In this document: positions 1 through 8,697 of the stretch, in pieces
Layout of the letters: each line of letters opens with the position of its first letter
Numbering within the stretch: the first letter of the stretch is position 1
Origin: Anaerolineales bacterium
Lineage (GTDB): Bacteria; Chloroflexota; Anaerolineae; 4572-78; J111
Length of the DNA stretch: 64,000 nucleotides
Reading direction: 5' to 3'
Assembly (NCBI GenBank): GCA_020634855.1
Contig: JACKAU010000002.1
Location: forward strand, 682,001 to 746,000
Program-made: the position numbers and the translations under genes
Notes under the pieces: model-generated
Databases searched by the model: none
What the model was told of the DNA's origin: nothing
Seen by the model: the letters and a program-made list of their open reading frames with translations, nothing else

Positions 1-159
1 CATATCCATTTTAGCCAGGGCGATGGCGGTGTTGACAGCAGATCCACCGGTGTGCATTTGCACGGATGTAGCCACCGCTTCAGTTCCAGGCAGAGGATAG
101 GCAGGAATAGTCAAGACTACATCGACATTTATGTCGCCCATTACCACGATATCGGGCAT
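1..159 (-). CDS. PfkB-family sugar/nucleoside kinase, N-terminal part only
   Basis: Reading the minus strand from an ATG at 159 gives 53 codons open to the window edge, so the gene is cut. The peptide opens with a hydrophobic strand ending in GDINVDVV and continues into GGSAVNTAIALAKM. This is the usual N-terminal layout of the ribokinase/PfkB family, where the GG..xN.A stretch lines the sugar site. A GGGAG ribosome-binding site lies just upstream of the ATG. The gene follows the histidine kinase on the same strand after about 98 bp. The substrate cannot be told because the C-terminal anion-hole/GAGD motif is outside the window. Confidence 0.8.
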   Translation of the reverse strand, partial: MPDIVVMGDINVDVVLTIPAYPLPGTEAVATSVQMHTGGSAVNTAIALAKMDM

Positions 160-257
160 ATAAAATGATCTCCCTCGCTAGATGTTTTGGAGTAGATAGT
201 CCAAGATTAGATAAACTTTTAACAGGTTTTGACGCTGAGGGTTTAAGCCTAAAACAG

Positions 258-1685
258 CTATGAATTGTGAACATCTGGCGCGCTAGGCAACACCACTACA
301 AAATTACTCCCTTTGCCAACCACACTTTCGACCCAAATTCGCCCCTTGTGAACCTCGACCATACCTTTCGTGATCGATAAACCCAATCCCAGACCCGGAT
401 ATTTTCGAGTTAGAGGCGGTTCTACTTGATAGAATTGGTCAAAGATACGCTCGTAGTCGTTCTGGGCAATACCAATCCCCGTATCAATCACATTTAACCA
501 ATACTTATGCCCTTTTAATTCAAGATTGATATGTATTCGCCCGCCTTCAGTGGTAAACTTGATCGCATTGCTAATCAAGTTAGCTAAAATCAAATAGATT
601 TTCTGCCGGTCAGCATCGATATTTAAGGGTGAGTCATTAGGAATAAATTTTTTGCTTAAAACCAGTTTCTTGCCGGAGATAATGTCGGAAAACTCATCGC
701 TGATATCAACTACTAACTGCTTCAACGAAAAGATACTTCTGGACAGTTGAATATCGTTCGTTTGAATATGGCGCAGGTTAACCATATCATCGATGAGCGA
801 CCGCAACTTCATGGCACTGGCTAGGACAATTTCAAGCTGTTCACTGGCTTGGCCGCTGACATTGTCTTTCAAAAATGTCGCATAACCCAATATAACCGAG
901 AGAGGCGTTCTGAGTTCATGAGAAGCAATACTCACGAAATCATTTTTCAGTTGATCAACTTCAGACAGGTCGCGATAAGCTTGCTGTAATTCATCCAACA
1001 GCCGGGCATTTTCAATGGCGATGGCTGCCTGGGCTCCAAGGGTGGTAGCAATTTGGATATCATCTTCATTAAATCCGTCGTCAGATATCTTATTAATAAC
1101 TTCCAAGACGCCGATGACTTTATTTCTAACCTTAAGGGGCACCCCTAAAATCGAACGAGTCTCAAAATCCAGAGCCTCATCCACGTTACCATGCCAGCGC
1201 GGATCGTTTCTAACATCACGAATAAGCAACGGTTTGTCTTGTCGGACAACCCACCCACCGATACTACCGTCAAGCGGAATGATGAGTTTTTTGAGCGCTT
1301 CAGTCAGCCCACCGGTCGATTCAGCGAACCGTAGTTCGCCGGTATTCTTGTCAATGAGCATTATCGAACAGGCTTCGGTATTAGTCAGTTCTGTGGCCGA
1401 CTGAATAATTATCTGTAACAATGGCTCCAGACTGAGTATCGAATTCAGCATCTGGCTAACTTTGACAATTCGTTCCAAATAGCTTATTCGACGTTCCAGC
1501 CCACCAATTTTCTGCCTGAAAGATTCATCTGAACTTTGCAGTTCAATCTCTACCGGCACTGTTTCATCATCAAATTCATCGGATATATCTTGAGAATCAA
1601 GGTCTTCAGTCAATGACGTAGGGTCGTTATCGCTATCGGCGTTGGATTTTGGCGTTTCATCTGGGTCATCAAGATATTTCAACAT
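258..1685 (-). CDS. Cytosolic GAF-domain sensor histidine kinase
   Basis: This 475-residue protein has no membrane segment. Residues 1-55 are acidic and low in complexity, about 60-80 form a short coiled coil, and about 80-230 are a GAF sensor domain. Next come the dimerisation/phosphoacceptor helix with the H-box SHELRTPLS (His256), then the HATPase_c domain with N-box (Asn373 in LISNAIKFT), G1 (DTGIGIA near 401) and G2 (GLGLGLSI near 431). Such kinases autophosphorylate and pass phosphate to a response regulator. None is encoded nearby, so this is an orphan kinase with an unknown partner. It lies upstream of the PfkB gene on the same strand. The ribosome-binding site is weak (AGGGG about 13 nt upstream). 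Confidence 0.93.
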   Translation of the reverse strand: MLKYLDDPDETPKSNADSDNDPTSLTEDLDSQDISDEFDDETVPVEIELQSSDESFRQKIGGLERRISYLERIVKVSQMLNSILSLEPLLQIIIQSATELTNTEACSIMLIDKNTGELRFAESTGGLTEALKKLIIPLDGSIGGWVVRQDKPLLIRDVRNDPRWHGNVDEALDFETRSILGVPLKVRNKVIGVLEVINKISDDGFNEDDIQIATTLGAQAAIAIENARLLDELQQAYRDLSEVDQLKNDFVSIASHELRTPLSVILGYATFLKDNVSGQASEQLEIVLASAMKLRSLIDDMVNLRHIQTNDIQLSRSIFSLKQLVVDISDEFSDIISGKKLVLSKKFIPNDSPLNIDADRQKIYLILANLISNAIKFTTEGGRIHINLELKGHKYWLNVIDTGIGIAQNDYERIFDQFYQVEPPLTRKYPGLGLGLSITKGMVEVHKGRIWVESVVGKGSNFVVVLPSAPDVHNS

Positions 1686-1884
1686 TATAATTTCAACCCC
1701 TGAAGCAAACCGGATATATATTGAGTAGCTAATAGCTCCTGCTGAGATATTTTTAATTTAGGAAAGGCAGGAGATTTTAACGTTCTGTTGAATCACTCGA
1801 AAAAAACAATATACCTGGCTGAATTATACACAAGCTCACTATGTTTGTCTATGACAGCAAATTTAAATATGAAAAGTTAAAGTT

Positions 1885-2679
1885 TCAAACAATTTTTACA
1901 CTTTCTAAACAATTCTCAACCATTTGATCAATATCAATCGAGGGCTGACCGGTTTGCCACTCCAGGCAAAGCAAAAATTCATGATTACCGGCCGGCCCGG
2001 TTATCGGAGAAGGGATCAAACCGGAAATGGAAAATTTTAGCTGTATCGCGTAATCTATAATCTCTAATAACACCTGGCGATGAACTTCCGGGTCACGAAC
2101 TACCCCGCCTTTGCCCACTTGTGATCGCCCCGCTTCAAATTGCGGTTTGACTAACGCTACCACCAGGGCCGAATTATTGAGCCATTTTACCACAGCCGGC
2201 AAAATCAACTTAAGCGAGATAAAGGAGGCGTCGATCGTCACCAGATCAACCCCTTCCGGCAGTGAATTCAGATGGCGAGCATTGGTGCGTTCCATGACAA
2301 TCACCCGCTCATCCTGCCGTAGTTTCCACGCCAACTGACCGTAGCCTACGTCAATCGCGTATACTTTGGTGGCCCCACGTTGAAGCAGAACGTCCGTAAA
2401 TCCTCCGGTCGATGCCCCTACGTCAGCACAAACAAGTTCGATGGGATTGATTTTACAACTGTCCAGAGCTGCTGCTAACTTCAGCCCGCCCCGGCTAACA
2501 TACGGCAATTCGTCATCAACAGTAACGGCTGCCTCAACGGAAATGGCCATGCCGGCCTTGGTCGCTACTTGGTCATCAACTCTGACCTTACCGGCCATAA
2601 TCAATGCTTGAGCTTTGCTGCGGCTCTCCGCTAAGCCTTTACTAACCAACAAAATATCTAATCTAACCTTTGTCATCAT
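1885..2679 (-). CDS. tlyA: TlyA-family rRNA (cytidine-2'-O)-methyltransferase
   Basis: The 264-residue protein has an N-terminal S4 RNA-binding domain (about 5-65, opening with VRLDILLVSKGLAESRSKAQ) followed by an FtsJ/RrmJ-type Rossmann methyltransferase domain. The SAM-binding loop is ADVGASTGGFTD (about 85-96). TlyA proteins 2'-O-methylate cytidines in ribosomal RNA, and loss confers capreomycin resistance in mycobacteria. The protein is also often called a haemolysin, which is a historical name. Two consecutive ATG codons (2679, 2676) could start it, and neither has a clear ribosome-binding site. It is divergent from the UbiA gene and shares a short intergenic region of about 150 bp with it. 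Confidence 0.92.
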   Translation of the reverse strand: MMTKVRLDILLVSKGLAESRSKAQALIMAGKVRVDDQVATKAGMAISVEAAVTVDDELPYVSRGGLKLAAALDSCKINPIELVCADVGASTGGFTDVLLQRGATKVYAIDVGYGQLAWKLRQDERVIVMERTNARHLNSLPEGVDLVTIDASFISLKLILPAVVKWLNNSALVVALVKPQFEAGRSQVGKGGVVRDPEVHRQVLLEIIDYAIQLKFSISGLIPSPITGPAGNHEFLLCLEWQTGQPSIDIDQMVENCLESVKIV

Positions 2680-2830
2680 TCAAGCGTATCATAAGAACCG
2701 CTGACTCACAAGAAAATCACCCCAATACGCATCCATGCTTATGGATGACTTAGACTTTTGAGGTGCATCACTTTTGCTAGGGTTCTGAAGTTTTAGTACC
2801 ATGCACTTAACTTTTTTGAGGAGGACATGT

Positions 2831-3700
2831 GTGATTCGAGGACTCTTTAAATCACTTCGTCCCAAACAGTGGACCAAAAATGGCTTTATCTTCGCTCCAC
2901 TAATTTTTGATGAAAAACTGTTCCAATGGGGGCCGTTATTCAAGACGATTTTGGGTTTCTTTTTACTGTGTCTAATTTCAGGCACGGTTTATTTAATCAA
3001 CGATCTAGTCGATATCGAAAAAGATCGGCAGCATCCTGTCAAGAAAAATCGTCCCATACCGTCCGGCCAACTCCCCATCCCTGTTGCCATAGCCGCAGTC
3101 GTTATTTTACTGATCATATGTCTGCCGATGAGTTTTCTATTAGATCCTATTTTTGGTCTAATTATTACTGGCTATCTAATCTTACAAATCGCCTACTCAT
3201 TTATTCTCAAAAATATGGTCATTATCGACGTTATGACGATAGCTGTGGGGTTTGTCTTACGAGTGGCCAGTGGTGTACCTTTAGTCCAAGCCGAACGTTT
3301 TTCACCCTGGTTGTATGTATTCACTGTACTATTGGCTCTATTTTTAGGACTCGGCAAACGTCGCCAAGAGTTGGTGCTGCTCAACGGTCAATCGACGACT
3401 CGGACGATCTTAAATCAATACAATTTGCCTTTTCTTGACTCGATGATGTCCATTGTCACCACCGGCACTATCATCACGTATGCCTTTTACACCTTTTCCG
3501 CGCCCAATTTACCGAGTAACCATTTAATGATGCTCACCATTCCCTTTGTCATTTATGGTATATTTCGTTACTTGTATATTATCCACGTTCAGGGCAATGG
3601 GGGTGCTCCCGATGAAGTGCTGCTTACGGATATGCCCTTGCAATTCACCCTGGTTTTGTTTATGAGTTCGGTATTTTTTATACTATATCTTTTCGACTGA
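2831..3700 (+). CDS. UbiA-family prenyltransferase, decaprenyl-phosphate phosphoribosyltransferase-like
   Basis: This is a polytopic membrane protein with the UbiA signature NDLVDIEKDRQHPVKKNRP and a second conserved loop around IDVMTIAVGFVLR. The opening, with LRPKQWTKN and then a hydrophobic helix, is typical of the branch that transfers phosphoribose from PRPP to a polyprenyl phosphate. The product feeds cell-envelope arabinose donors. I choose the GTG at 2831 because GAGGAGG at 2818-2824 sits 6 nt upstream. The earlier in-frame ATG at 2801 has no ribosome-binding site and adds ten unconserved residues. That gives 289 residues. The phosphoribosyl assignment is inferred from resemblance; another prenyl donor or acceptor is possible. 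Confidence 0.85.
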   Translation: MIRGLFKSLRPKQWTKNGFIFAPLIFDEKLFQWGPLFKTILGFFLLCLISGTVYLINDLVDIEKDRQHPVKKNRPIPSGQLPIPVAIAAVVILLIICLPMSFLLDPIFGLIITGYLILQIAYSFILKNMVIIDVMTIAVGFVLRVASGVPLVQAERFSPWLYVFTVLLALFLGLGKRRQELVLLNGQSTTRTILNQYNLPFLDSMMSIVTTGTIITYAFYTFSAPNLPSNHLMMLTIPFVIYGIFRYLYIIHVQGNGGAPDEVLLTDMPLQFTLVLFMSSVFFILYLFD

Positions 3701-3704
3701 AATA

Positions 3705-3732
3705 TAAAAAGACACCTCTAATTAGAGGTGTC
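3705..3732. terminator. Bidirectional intrinsic terminator between UbiA and rpsI
   Basis: A perfect 22-nt palindrome at 3711-3732 (GACACCTCTAA / TTAGAGGTGTC) sits between the convergent UbiA gene and rpsI. On the minus strand it is followed by a T-rich run (TTTTTATATTT), so it mainly ends the ribosomal superoperon. The plus-strand tail (TTGATCTT) is weaker. Confidence 0.85.
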
Positions 3733-3786
3733 TTGATCTTAAAAAGGCAGTCAATATTATACCCAACTTAGGGTAGGGCTAACTGA

Positions 3787-4188
3787 TTAACGCTTGGTAT
3801 ATTGCGGCGCTTTCCGAGCACGTTTGAGACCGGGCTTCTTACGTTCCTTAGCACGGGGATCACGTGAAAGAAAGCCGTTTTCACGCAGCTTTTTTCGATA
3901 TTCAGGATCAGCTTTTAATAGGGCACGGGCAATAGCCAATTTAATGGCATCCGTCTGGCCGGTTACGCCACCGCCGTTGACTTTAACGGTTATGTCAAAA
4001 CGACCGTTTGTACCTGTAACTTCAAGGGGTTTAACCAACATAACCCGGTCTAACTCACGAGAGAAATAGTCAGTCATTGGTTTATCATTGACGACAAACT
4101 TGTTACCTGTACCCCCGGTATGCAATCGGACCCGGGCTGTAGCTTCTTTTCGCCGACCTAGACCTTCATAATATTGTGTATCTGCCAT
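3787..4188 (-). CDS. rpsI: 30S ribosomal protein S9
   Basis: This is the last gene of the superoperon and encodes 133 residues. It opens with YYEGLGRRKEATARVRL and contains the conserved VNGGGVTGQTDAI segment. The tail is the canonical KKPGLKRARKAPQYTKR, whose basic end reaches the P-site tRNA in the small subunit. Length is standard for the family. It follows rplM after about 20 bp, the classical L13-S9 pair, and the intrinsic terminator lies about 55 bp downstream. Confidence 0.98.
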   Translation of the reverse strand: MADTQYYEGLGRRKEATARVRLHTGGTGNKFVVNDKPMTDYFSRELDRVMLVKPLEVTGTNGRFDITVKVNGGGVTGQTDAIKLAIARALLKADPEYRKKLRENGFLSRDPRAKERKKPGLKRARKAPQYTKR

Positions 4189-4207
4189 GTCTCTTTTCCT
4201 CTAAAAA

Positions 4208-4654
4208 TTAATTATCTGCTGCTAAGCCTGGTAGAGGCTTGGGTTTTTGAGCTTCATGGGGATGGTTGGGACCGACATAAACCTTAAGTTTTTTGAACAT
4301 CTTACGCCCCAAACGGTTTTTTGGTAACATCCCTTTTACGGCTGATTCCAATACACGCTCAGGAAATTTTTGCAACTGATCGCGCAAGGTAATCTCTTTC
4401 AACCCTCCAGGGTAACCGGAGTGCCTATAATATTTCTTTTGGGTCAGTTTTTGACCCGTAGTATGTACTTTTTCTGCGTTTATCACAATAACGTAATCAC
4501 CGCAATCGACGTGAGGCGTGTAAATAGGTTTGTGTTTTCCACGCAACACTGTAGCGATTCGAGCGGCTATCCGTCCTAGCGTTTCGCCCTGAACATCAAC
4601 TACATACCAATCTCGTTGAACATCTTGTTCTCTAGCACTTATTGTCGTTTTCAC
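4208..4654 (-). CDS. rplM: 50S ribosomal protein L13
   Basis: This is an early-assembling large-subunit protein. Family motifs are [33 protein letters not shown] and the C-terminal [16 protein letters not shown] place the start at the GTG at 4654, which gives 148 residues beginning MKTTISAR, like other L13 proteins. AAGGAG then sits about 10 nt upstream. An ATG at 4663 is only one base from that site, and a longer reading to 4726 would overlap truA by 47 bp with unconserved residues. The gene pairs with rpsI downstream and follows truA. Confidence 0.96.
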   Translation of the reverse strand: MKTTISAREQDVQRDWYVVDVQGETLGRIAARIATVLRGKHKPIYTPHVDCGDYVIVINAEKVHTTGQKLTQKKYYRHSGYPGGLKEITLRDQLQKFPERVLESAVKGMLPKNRLGRKMFKKLKVYVGPNHPHEAQKPKPLPGLAADN

Positions 4655-4679
4655 CGCTAACATTCTCCTTTGTGAAAAA

Positions 4680-5441
4680 CTAACGCACGTTTTCCGGATA
4701 GATAACCTTAACCAGATACAGACCACACGCCGGAGCCGGTGGCGAGGAACTGTTCAAGTCACGGGCCTCTAATATCTCTACGATTGAATCAAAAGGTATT
4801 GTACCTAATCCAACTTGTACCAGGGTTGCCACAATTTTTCTAACCATCCGGTACAAAAAAGCGTTAGCTGTAATCCTAAAAATCAAGTGGCCATCGCCTC
4901 TAAGCTGCCATTCCGCCTCGGTTACTTGGCGAACCGTATTGCTGCCCTGAGGGGGTTTGCCGAAAGAGGCAAAATCATGACTTCCCAGTAAGAGCCGGCT
5001 GGCTTGACGCATTAAATTTATATCCAAGGGCCTATCGACGTGATAGACATATCGCCGCTGTACAGCACTTGGCCACGGTTGATTAAGAATATGATACTGG
5101 TAAGTCCGGCTGATAGCGCTAAACCGAGGATGGAAATCCGGGGTTGAAACCCGTTGTAGTTCGTTAAAGACGATATCAGTCGGCAAATTGGCATTGATAG
5201 CCCGCTGGAGATCAGCTAAAGTATGTTTCCACGTCACCTCGAAGGCAACCACTTGACCTGTGGCGTGAACCCCTGCATCTGTTCTGCCAGCAGCACTAAT
5301 TCTTATCGTACGTCGGGTAATCCGTTCGAGACACTTCTCAATCTCGCCTTGAACCGTTCGGGCTTCGGCTTGCAGTTGAAAGCCATAGAAATCTGTGCCA
5401 TCATATTCAACCACAGCCCAATAACGCTGTTCAAGGCTCAC
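4680..5441 (-). CDS. truA: tRNA pseudouridine(38-40) synthase TruA
   Basis: The 253-residue enzyme isomerises uridines 38-40 in the tRNA anticodon stem-loop. The catalytic aspartate is Asp55 in the family motif [19 protein letters not shown] near residue 13 and the C-terminal [10 protein letters not shown] are also typical. Its place between rplQ and rplM-rpsI at the end of the alpha-type cluster matches the order seen in many Gram-positive bacteria. It starts about 26 bp after the rplQ stop and is probably cotranscribed with the ribosomal genes. Confidence 0.96.
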   Translation of the reverse strand: MSLEQRYWAVVEYDGTDFYGFQLQAEARTVQGEIEKCLERITRRTIRISAAGRTDAGVHATGQVVAFEVTWKHTLADLQRAINANLPTDIVFNELQRVSTPDFHPRFSAISRTYQYHILNQPWPSAVQRRYVYHVDRPLDINLMRQASRLLLGSHDFASFGKPPQGSNTVRQVTEAEWQLRGDGHLIFRITANAFLYRMVRKIVATLVQVGLGTIPFDSIVEILEARDLNSSSPPAPACGLYLVKVIYPENVR

Positions 5442-5467
5442 AAACCATTACCCTGCTTAAAAGCACT

Positions 5468-5827
5468 TTACTCCTGATCAACTAACTCGATAATCGCCAT
5501 TTTGGCCGCATCACCTCGGCGCGGACCTAATTTATAAATTCGAGTATATCCACCGGGTCGGTCGCCCACACGTTTTCCTGTTTCATCAAACAGTTTTTTG
5601 AGCACCGCAGGATCAGTCAACTCCCGGGCCGCCATACGACGGGCGTGAAGATCGCCACGTCGAGCCAGGGTCACCAGCTTTTCAGCAATGGGCTGAATGG
5701 CTTTAGCTTTAGCTTCGGTGGTTGTAATTCGATTATGGCGAAACAATTCAGTTGTCAGGTTTCTGAATAGAGCCTTTCGTTGATCTTTAGATCGGCCTAA
5801 CTTTCGTCCCATTACATTGTGTCGCAT
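5468..5827 (-). CDS. rplQ: 50S ribosomal protein L17
   Basis: This 119-residue L17 has the typical opening [24 protein letters not shown] and the segment [16 protein letters not shown]. Its C-terminal ending [20 protein letters not shown] is also conserved. L17 lies near the polypeptide exit tunnel. It follows rpoA by about 24 bp, the universal alpha-operon arrangement, and its length is normal for the short form of the family. Confidence 0.98.
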   Translation of the reverse strand: MRHNVMGRKLGRSKDQRKALFRNLTTELFRHNRITTTEAKAKAIQPIAEKLVTLARRGDLHARRMAARELTDPAVLKKLFDETGKRVGDRPGGYTRIYKLGPRRGDAAKMAIIELVDQE

Positions 5828-5851
5828 GATTGCTTCTCCTAACCGGTAAGT

Positions 5852-6838
5852 TTACTCGTTAAATTCGGCCATCTCTTTAGGAAACTCGCCGTCTTCATTA
5901 ACCATACTCAGATAGCCCTTTTCTTCCAGGCGCTCTATCAACTCATCCAGCGACTTTTGCCCAAAATTGCGAATGGCCAAAATCTCGTCTTGACCTTTTT
6001 TGAGTTTTTCTAAAATTTCACCAACTTGAGTAATACCGGCGCGTTTGAGGCAATTGTAAGCTCTAACCGTCAACTCAAGATCTTCGATAGGCATTTCGTA
6101 GACTTTATTCGGAATGCCGCCTTCTTCCTCTTTTTCAGGCTGAACTTCAACTTCAGTCGCCCCACCCGCTACAAGCGAAAAGTGCTGTACCAATATCTTG
6201 GCCGACTCACTTAAGGCATCATGCGGTAGAATGGTCCCATCAGTGGTAATTTCCAGGCGCAGCCGGTCATAGTCAGTTGCTTGACCAATACGCGCCCGTT
6301 CAACTACATAGTTGGCTTTGCGGACCGGGCTAAAAATAGCATCAACCGGTATCTCACCGATAGGCAATTTACCGCGCTCTTCAGCCGGGGAATAGCCCCT
6401 TCCCATTTGAGCCACAAGTTCAATATCCAGTTCAGCATCAGGCGAGTCAATCGTCAGTAGATACAGGTCTGGGTTGACAATTTCAACGTGAGGGGGGCAT
6501 TCAAAATCACCGGCGGTGACAACCCCTTCGCCTCTGACCTCTACTCTTAATCGCGCAGATTCGTTCTGATGCATTTTTAATCTGAGTTGTTTCACATTTA
6601 AGATCAGGGCCGTCATATCTTCACGACCGTTAGGAATATCAGAAAATTCGTGATGAACACCACTAACACGAATAGATGTGACAGCCGCTCCATTCAGGGA
6701 TGAGAGCAATACACGGCGAAGGGCATTGCCCAAAGTGATACCATACCCGCTCTCCAATGGACCAATAATGAACCGTCCATAACTTCGAGAGCTAGCCTCA
6801 GTTTCTATCTTGGGTAAAACCAAATTAAATTCAGACAA
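5852..6838 (-). CDS. rpoA: DNA-directed RNA polymerase subunit alpha
   Basis: The N-terminal domain assembles the polymerase and carries the motifs GRFIIGPLESGYGITLGNALRR and LLSSLNGAAVTSI. A flexible acidic linker (PEKEEEGG) leads to the C-terminal UP-element-binding domain (ELTVRAYNCLKRAGI, RNFGQKSLDEL). I choose a TTG start at 6838, giving 328 residues that begin MSEFNLVLPK. A strong GGAGGG at 6845-6850 sits about 8 nt upstream; the longer reading from another TTG at 6853 would place that site inside the coding sequence. The gene follows rpsD and precedes rplQ. Confidence 0.97.
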   Translation of the reverse strand: MSEFNLVLPKIETEASSRSYGRFIIGPLESGYGITLGNALRRVLLSSLNGAAVTSIRVSGVHHEFSDIPNGREDMTALILNVKQLRLKMHQNESARLRVEVRGEGVVTAGDFECPPHVEIVNPDLYLLTIDSPDAELDIELVAQMGRGYSPAEERGKLPIGEIPVDAIFSPVRKANYVVERARIGQATDYDRLRLEITTDGTILPHDALSESAKILVQHFSLVAGGATEVEVQPEKEEEGGIPNKVYEMPIEDLELTVRAYNCLKRAGITQVGEILEKLKKGQDEILAIRNFGQKSLDELIERLEEKGYLSMVNEDGEFPKEMAEFNE

Positions 6839-6913
6839 GGAAACGCCCTCCAAAACTAACTTTAACTTAAAAAAGAACCTTGGTTACTAAAACCTACTGT
6901 AAAACTAACGCCC

Positions 6914-7549
6914 TTATCGACTGTAGAATTCAACGACAAGTTGCTCGTTCAGCGTAGCGTCCACGTGTTCGCGGGTTGGCAAACTAACAACTCGACCCGA
7001 TAAATTAGAAGCATTGAGATCGAGCCAATCCGGTACACGACCATCGTTCAAAGCCTGGGCAATCTCCTTGAAAATGGCTTTTTGTCGGCTACTTTCCCGC
7101 ACAGCGATAATATCACCAGGGTTCACCAAATAAGAAGGAACGTTGGTTTTAACGCCATTAACGTCAAAATGGCCGTGTGAAATCAACTGTCTCGCTTGAT
7201 TGCGTGACGAGGCCAAGCCAAGGCGGTATACCACGTTATCCAAACGACTTTCCAAAATGATTAATAAGTTAACGCCAGTTAACCCTTTCTGGTTAATCGC
7301 CTGAGCAAAGTAACGACGAAACTGTTTCTCTAAAACGCCATAAACACGGCGAGTTTTCTGCTTTGCTCTTAGCTGCATACGATAATCAGACTCTTTACGT
7401 CGAAATTGAGACTGACGACCGTGTAATCCTGGCGGATATGATCGCTTTTCGAATGAGCATTTAGGTGAAAAGCAGCGATCGCCCTTAAGAAATAACTTTT
7501 CCCCTTCAGCTCGACATAATTTACATACAGAATCAACGTAACGCGCCAA
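6914..7549 (-). CDS. rpsD: 30S ribosomal protein S4, zinc-binding (C+) form
   Basis: This 211-residue primary 16S rRNA binder is also an alpha-operon autorepressor in some bacteria. Four cysteines (9, 12, 26, 31) form the N-terminal zinc knuckle, so this is the C+ version. The S4 RNA-binding fold follows ([23 protein letters not shown]). The start codon is TTG at 7549, with a perfect AGGAGG five bases upstream and no better alternative. It follows rpsK and precedes rpoA. Confidence 0.98.
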   Translation of the reverse strand: MARYVDSVCKLCRAEGEKLFLKGDRCFSPKCSFEKRSYPPGLHGRQSQFRRKESDYRMQLRAKQKTRRVYGVLEKQFRRYFAQAINQKGLTGVNLLIILESRLDNVVYRLGLASSRNQARQLISHGHFDVNGVKTNVPSYLVNPGDIIAVRESSRQKAIFKEIAQALNDGRVPDWLDLNASNLSGRVVSLPTREHVDATLNEQLVVEFYSR

Positions 7550-7628
7550 TTTTTCCTCCTAATCATTTAGCCTAATAGCAAAAGGTTTACAGGCTTGGCC
7601 AACCCTTCATCCCTTTTGAAAAAGAAAA

Positions 7629-8030
7629 CTACACTCGACGTTTCTTGGGCGGACGGCATCCGTTGTGAGGGATAGGCGTTTTATCCGTAATAGACCTAAC
7701 CTTCATATCGGCCGCTTGGAGCGAGCGAATGGCCGCTTCACGGCCGGGGCCCGGCCCCTTCACAAAGACATCTACTTCACGCATGCCGTGTTCCTGAGCC
7801 GTTCTAGCTGCGTTCTGAGCGGCTAACTGGGCGGCATAGGGCGTGCTTTTGCGTGACCCCTTAAACCCACTTGTCCCGGCGCTTGCCCAAGAAACAACAT
7901 TACCTTGTTGGTCGGTTATTGAAACAATCGTATTATTAAAGGTCGCGTAAATGTAAGCGCGCCCGTAAGGAATATTTTTTCTTTCCTTTTTACTACTCGA
8001 TCTGGTTCTTCGACCTCTTTGTTTCGCCAT
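7629..8030 (-). CDS. rpsK: 30S ribosomal protein S11
   Basis: This 133-residue protein forms part of the small-subunit platform at the mRNA exit. Family motifs are [45 protein letters not shown] and the ending [16 protein letters not shown]. The N-terminus is basic and disordered, as usual. It sits between rpsM and rpsD in the standard alpha-operon order. Confidence 0.98.
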   Translation of the reverse strand: MAKQRGRRTRSSSKKERKNIPYGRAYIYATFNNTIVSITDQQGNVVSWASAGTSGFKGSRKSTPYAAQLAAQNAARTAQEHGMREVDVFVKGPGPGREAAIRSLQAADMKVRSITDKTPIPHNGCRPPKKRRV

Positions 8031-8111
8031 TAGAACTCCACAATAATGCTTCTAAATTTATTTCCGTTATTTCTCTACAAGTACCTACCGACAGATACCA
8101 AATCCACCAGA

Positions 8112-8492
8112 CTACTTGCGTGCAGCCCGCTTCTTACCGGCCACCGTTCGACGGACGCCCCGTCTGGTTCGAGCATTGGTGCGCGTTCGCTGACCATGAG
8201 CTGGTAAATTCCGTCGATGTCTCAAGCCACGATAGCAGCCAATTTCTTGTAGCCGTTTAATATTAAGGCCCACTTCACGCCGCAGATCACCTTCTACGAT
8301 GTAATCCCGATCAATAATGTCTCGAAGCCGAATTACTTCATCTTCAGATAGATCTTTCACGCGTGTATCTGCGTTTATTCCGGTCGAAGATAGGATCCCC
8401 TGGCTTGTCTTTAAGCCAATGCCATAAATATAAGTCAACCCAATCTCTACACGTTTATCACGAGGCAAGTCAACACCAGCAATACGAGCCAT
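8112..8492 (-). CDS. rpsM: 30S ribosomal protein S13
   Basis: This small-subunit head protein contacts the P-site tRNA and the B1 bridges. The 126 residues include [26 protein letters not shown], a helix-two-turn-helix RNA-binding segment, [19 protein letters not shown] and a lysine/arginine tail. AAGGAGGAAGGGAA precedes the ATG closely. It follows rpmJ after 18 bp, the conserved L36-S13 pair. Confidence 0.98.
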   Translation of the reverse strand: MARIAGVDLPRDKRVEIGLTYIYGIGLKTSQGILSSTGINADTRVKDLSEDEVIRLRDIIDRDYIVEGDLRREVGLNIKRLQEIGCYRGLRHRRNLPAHGQRTRTNARTRRGVRRTVAGKKRAARK

Positions 8493-8510
8493 AAGTAATT
8501 CCCTTCCTCC

Positions 8511-8624
8511 TTATCCCTGACGCTGTTTGTGTCTAGGGTTAGTACAAATCACACGAACGACACCACGTCGTTTGATAATTTTACAATTGTCACATCTACG
8601 CTTTACAGATGGTTTAACTTTCAT
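8511..8624 (-). CDS. rpmJ: 50S ribosomal protein L36 (zinc form)
   Basis: This very short gene encodes 37 residues starting [11 protein letters not shown] and ending NPRHKQRQG, the canonical L36 sequence. The zinc ligands Cys11, Cys14, Cys27 and His32 are all present, so this is the zinc-binding (C+) form. An AAAGGAGACG site lies upstream of the ATG at 8624. It lies between secY and rpsM. In many bacteria adk, map and infA would lie between secY and rpmJ, but here only about 73 bp separate them. Confidence 0.96.
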   Translation of the reverse strand: MKVKPSVKRRCDNCKIIKRRGVVRVICTNPRHKQRQG

Positions 8625-8697
8625 GATTACGTCTCCTTTTCAACTAAACCGGTGGAGCATAGTAAGGTTAGAATATGGAAGCCCTTCCGTCAATCCT

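Noticed and set aside
80..274. Minus-strand reading frame of 64 codons after the histidine kinase
   Set aside because: It overlaps the PfkB start and the kinase end, has no ribosome-binding site and shows no protein-like composition.
2801..2830. ATG at 2801 as start of the UbiA gene
   Set aside because: No ribosome-binding site before it, while GAGGAGG fits the GTG at 2831 and the protein then starts like its relatives.
2689..2985. Minus-strand frame of 98 codons opposite the UbiA gene
   Set aside because: It is antisense to a clear membrane protein and its sequence looks random.
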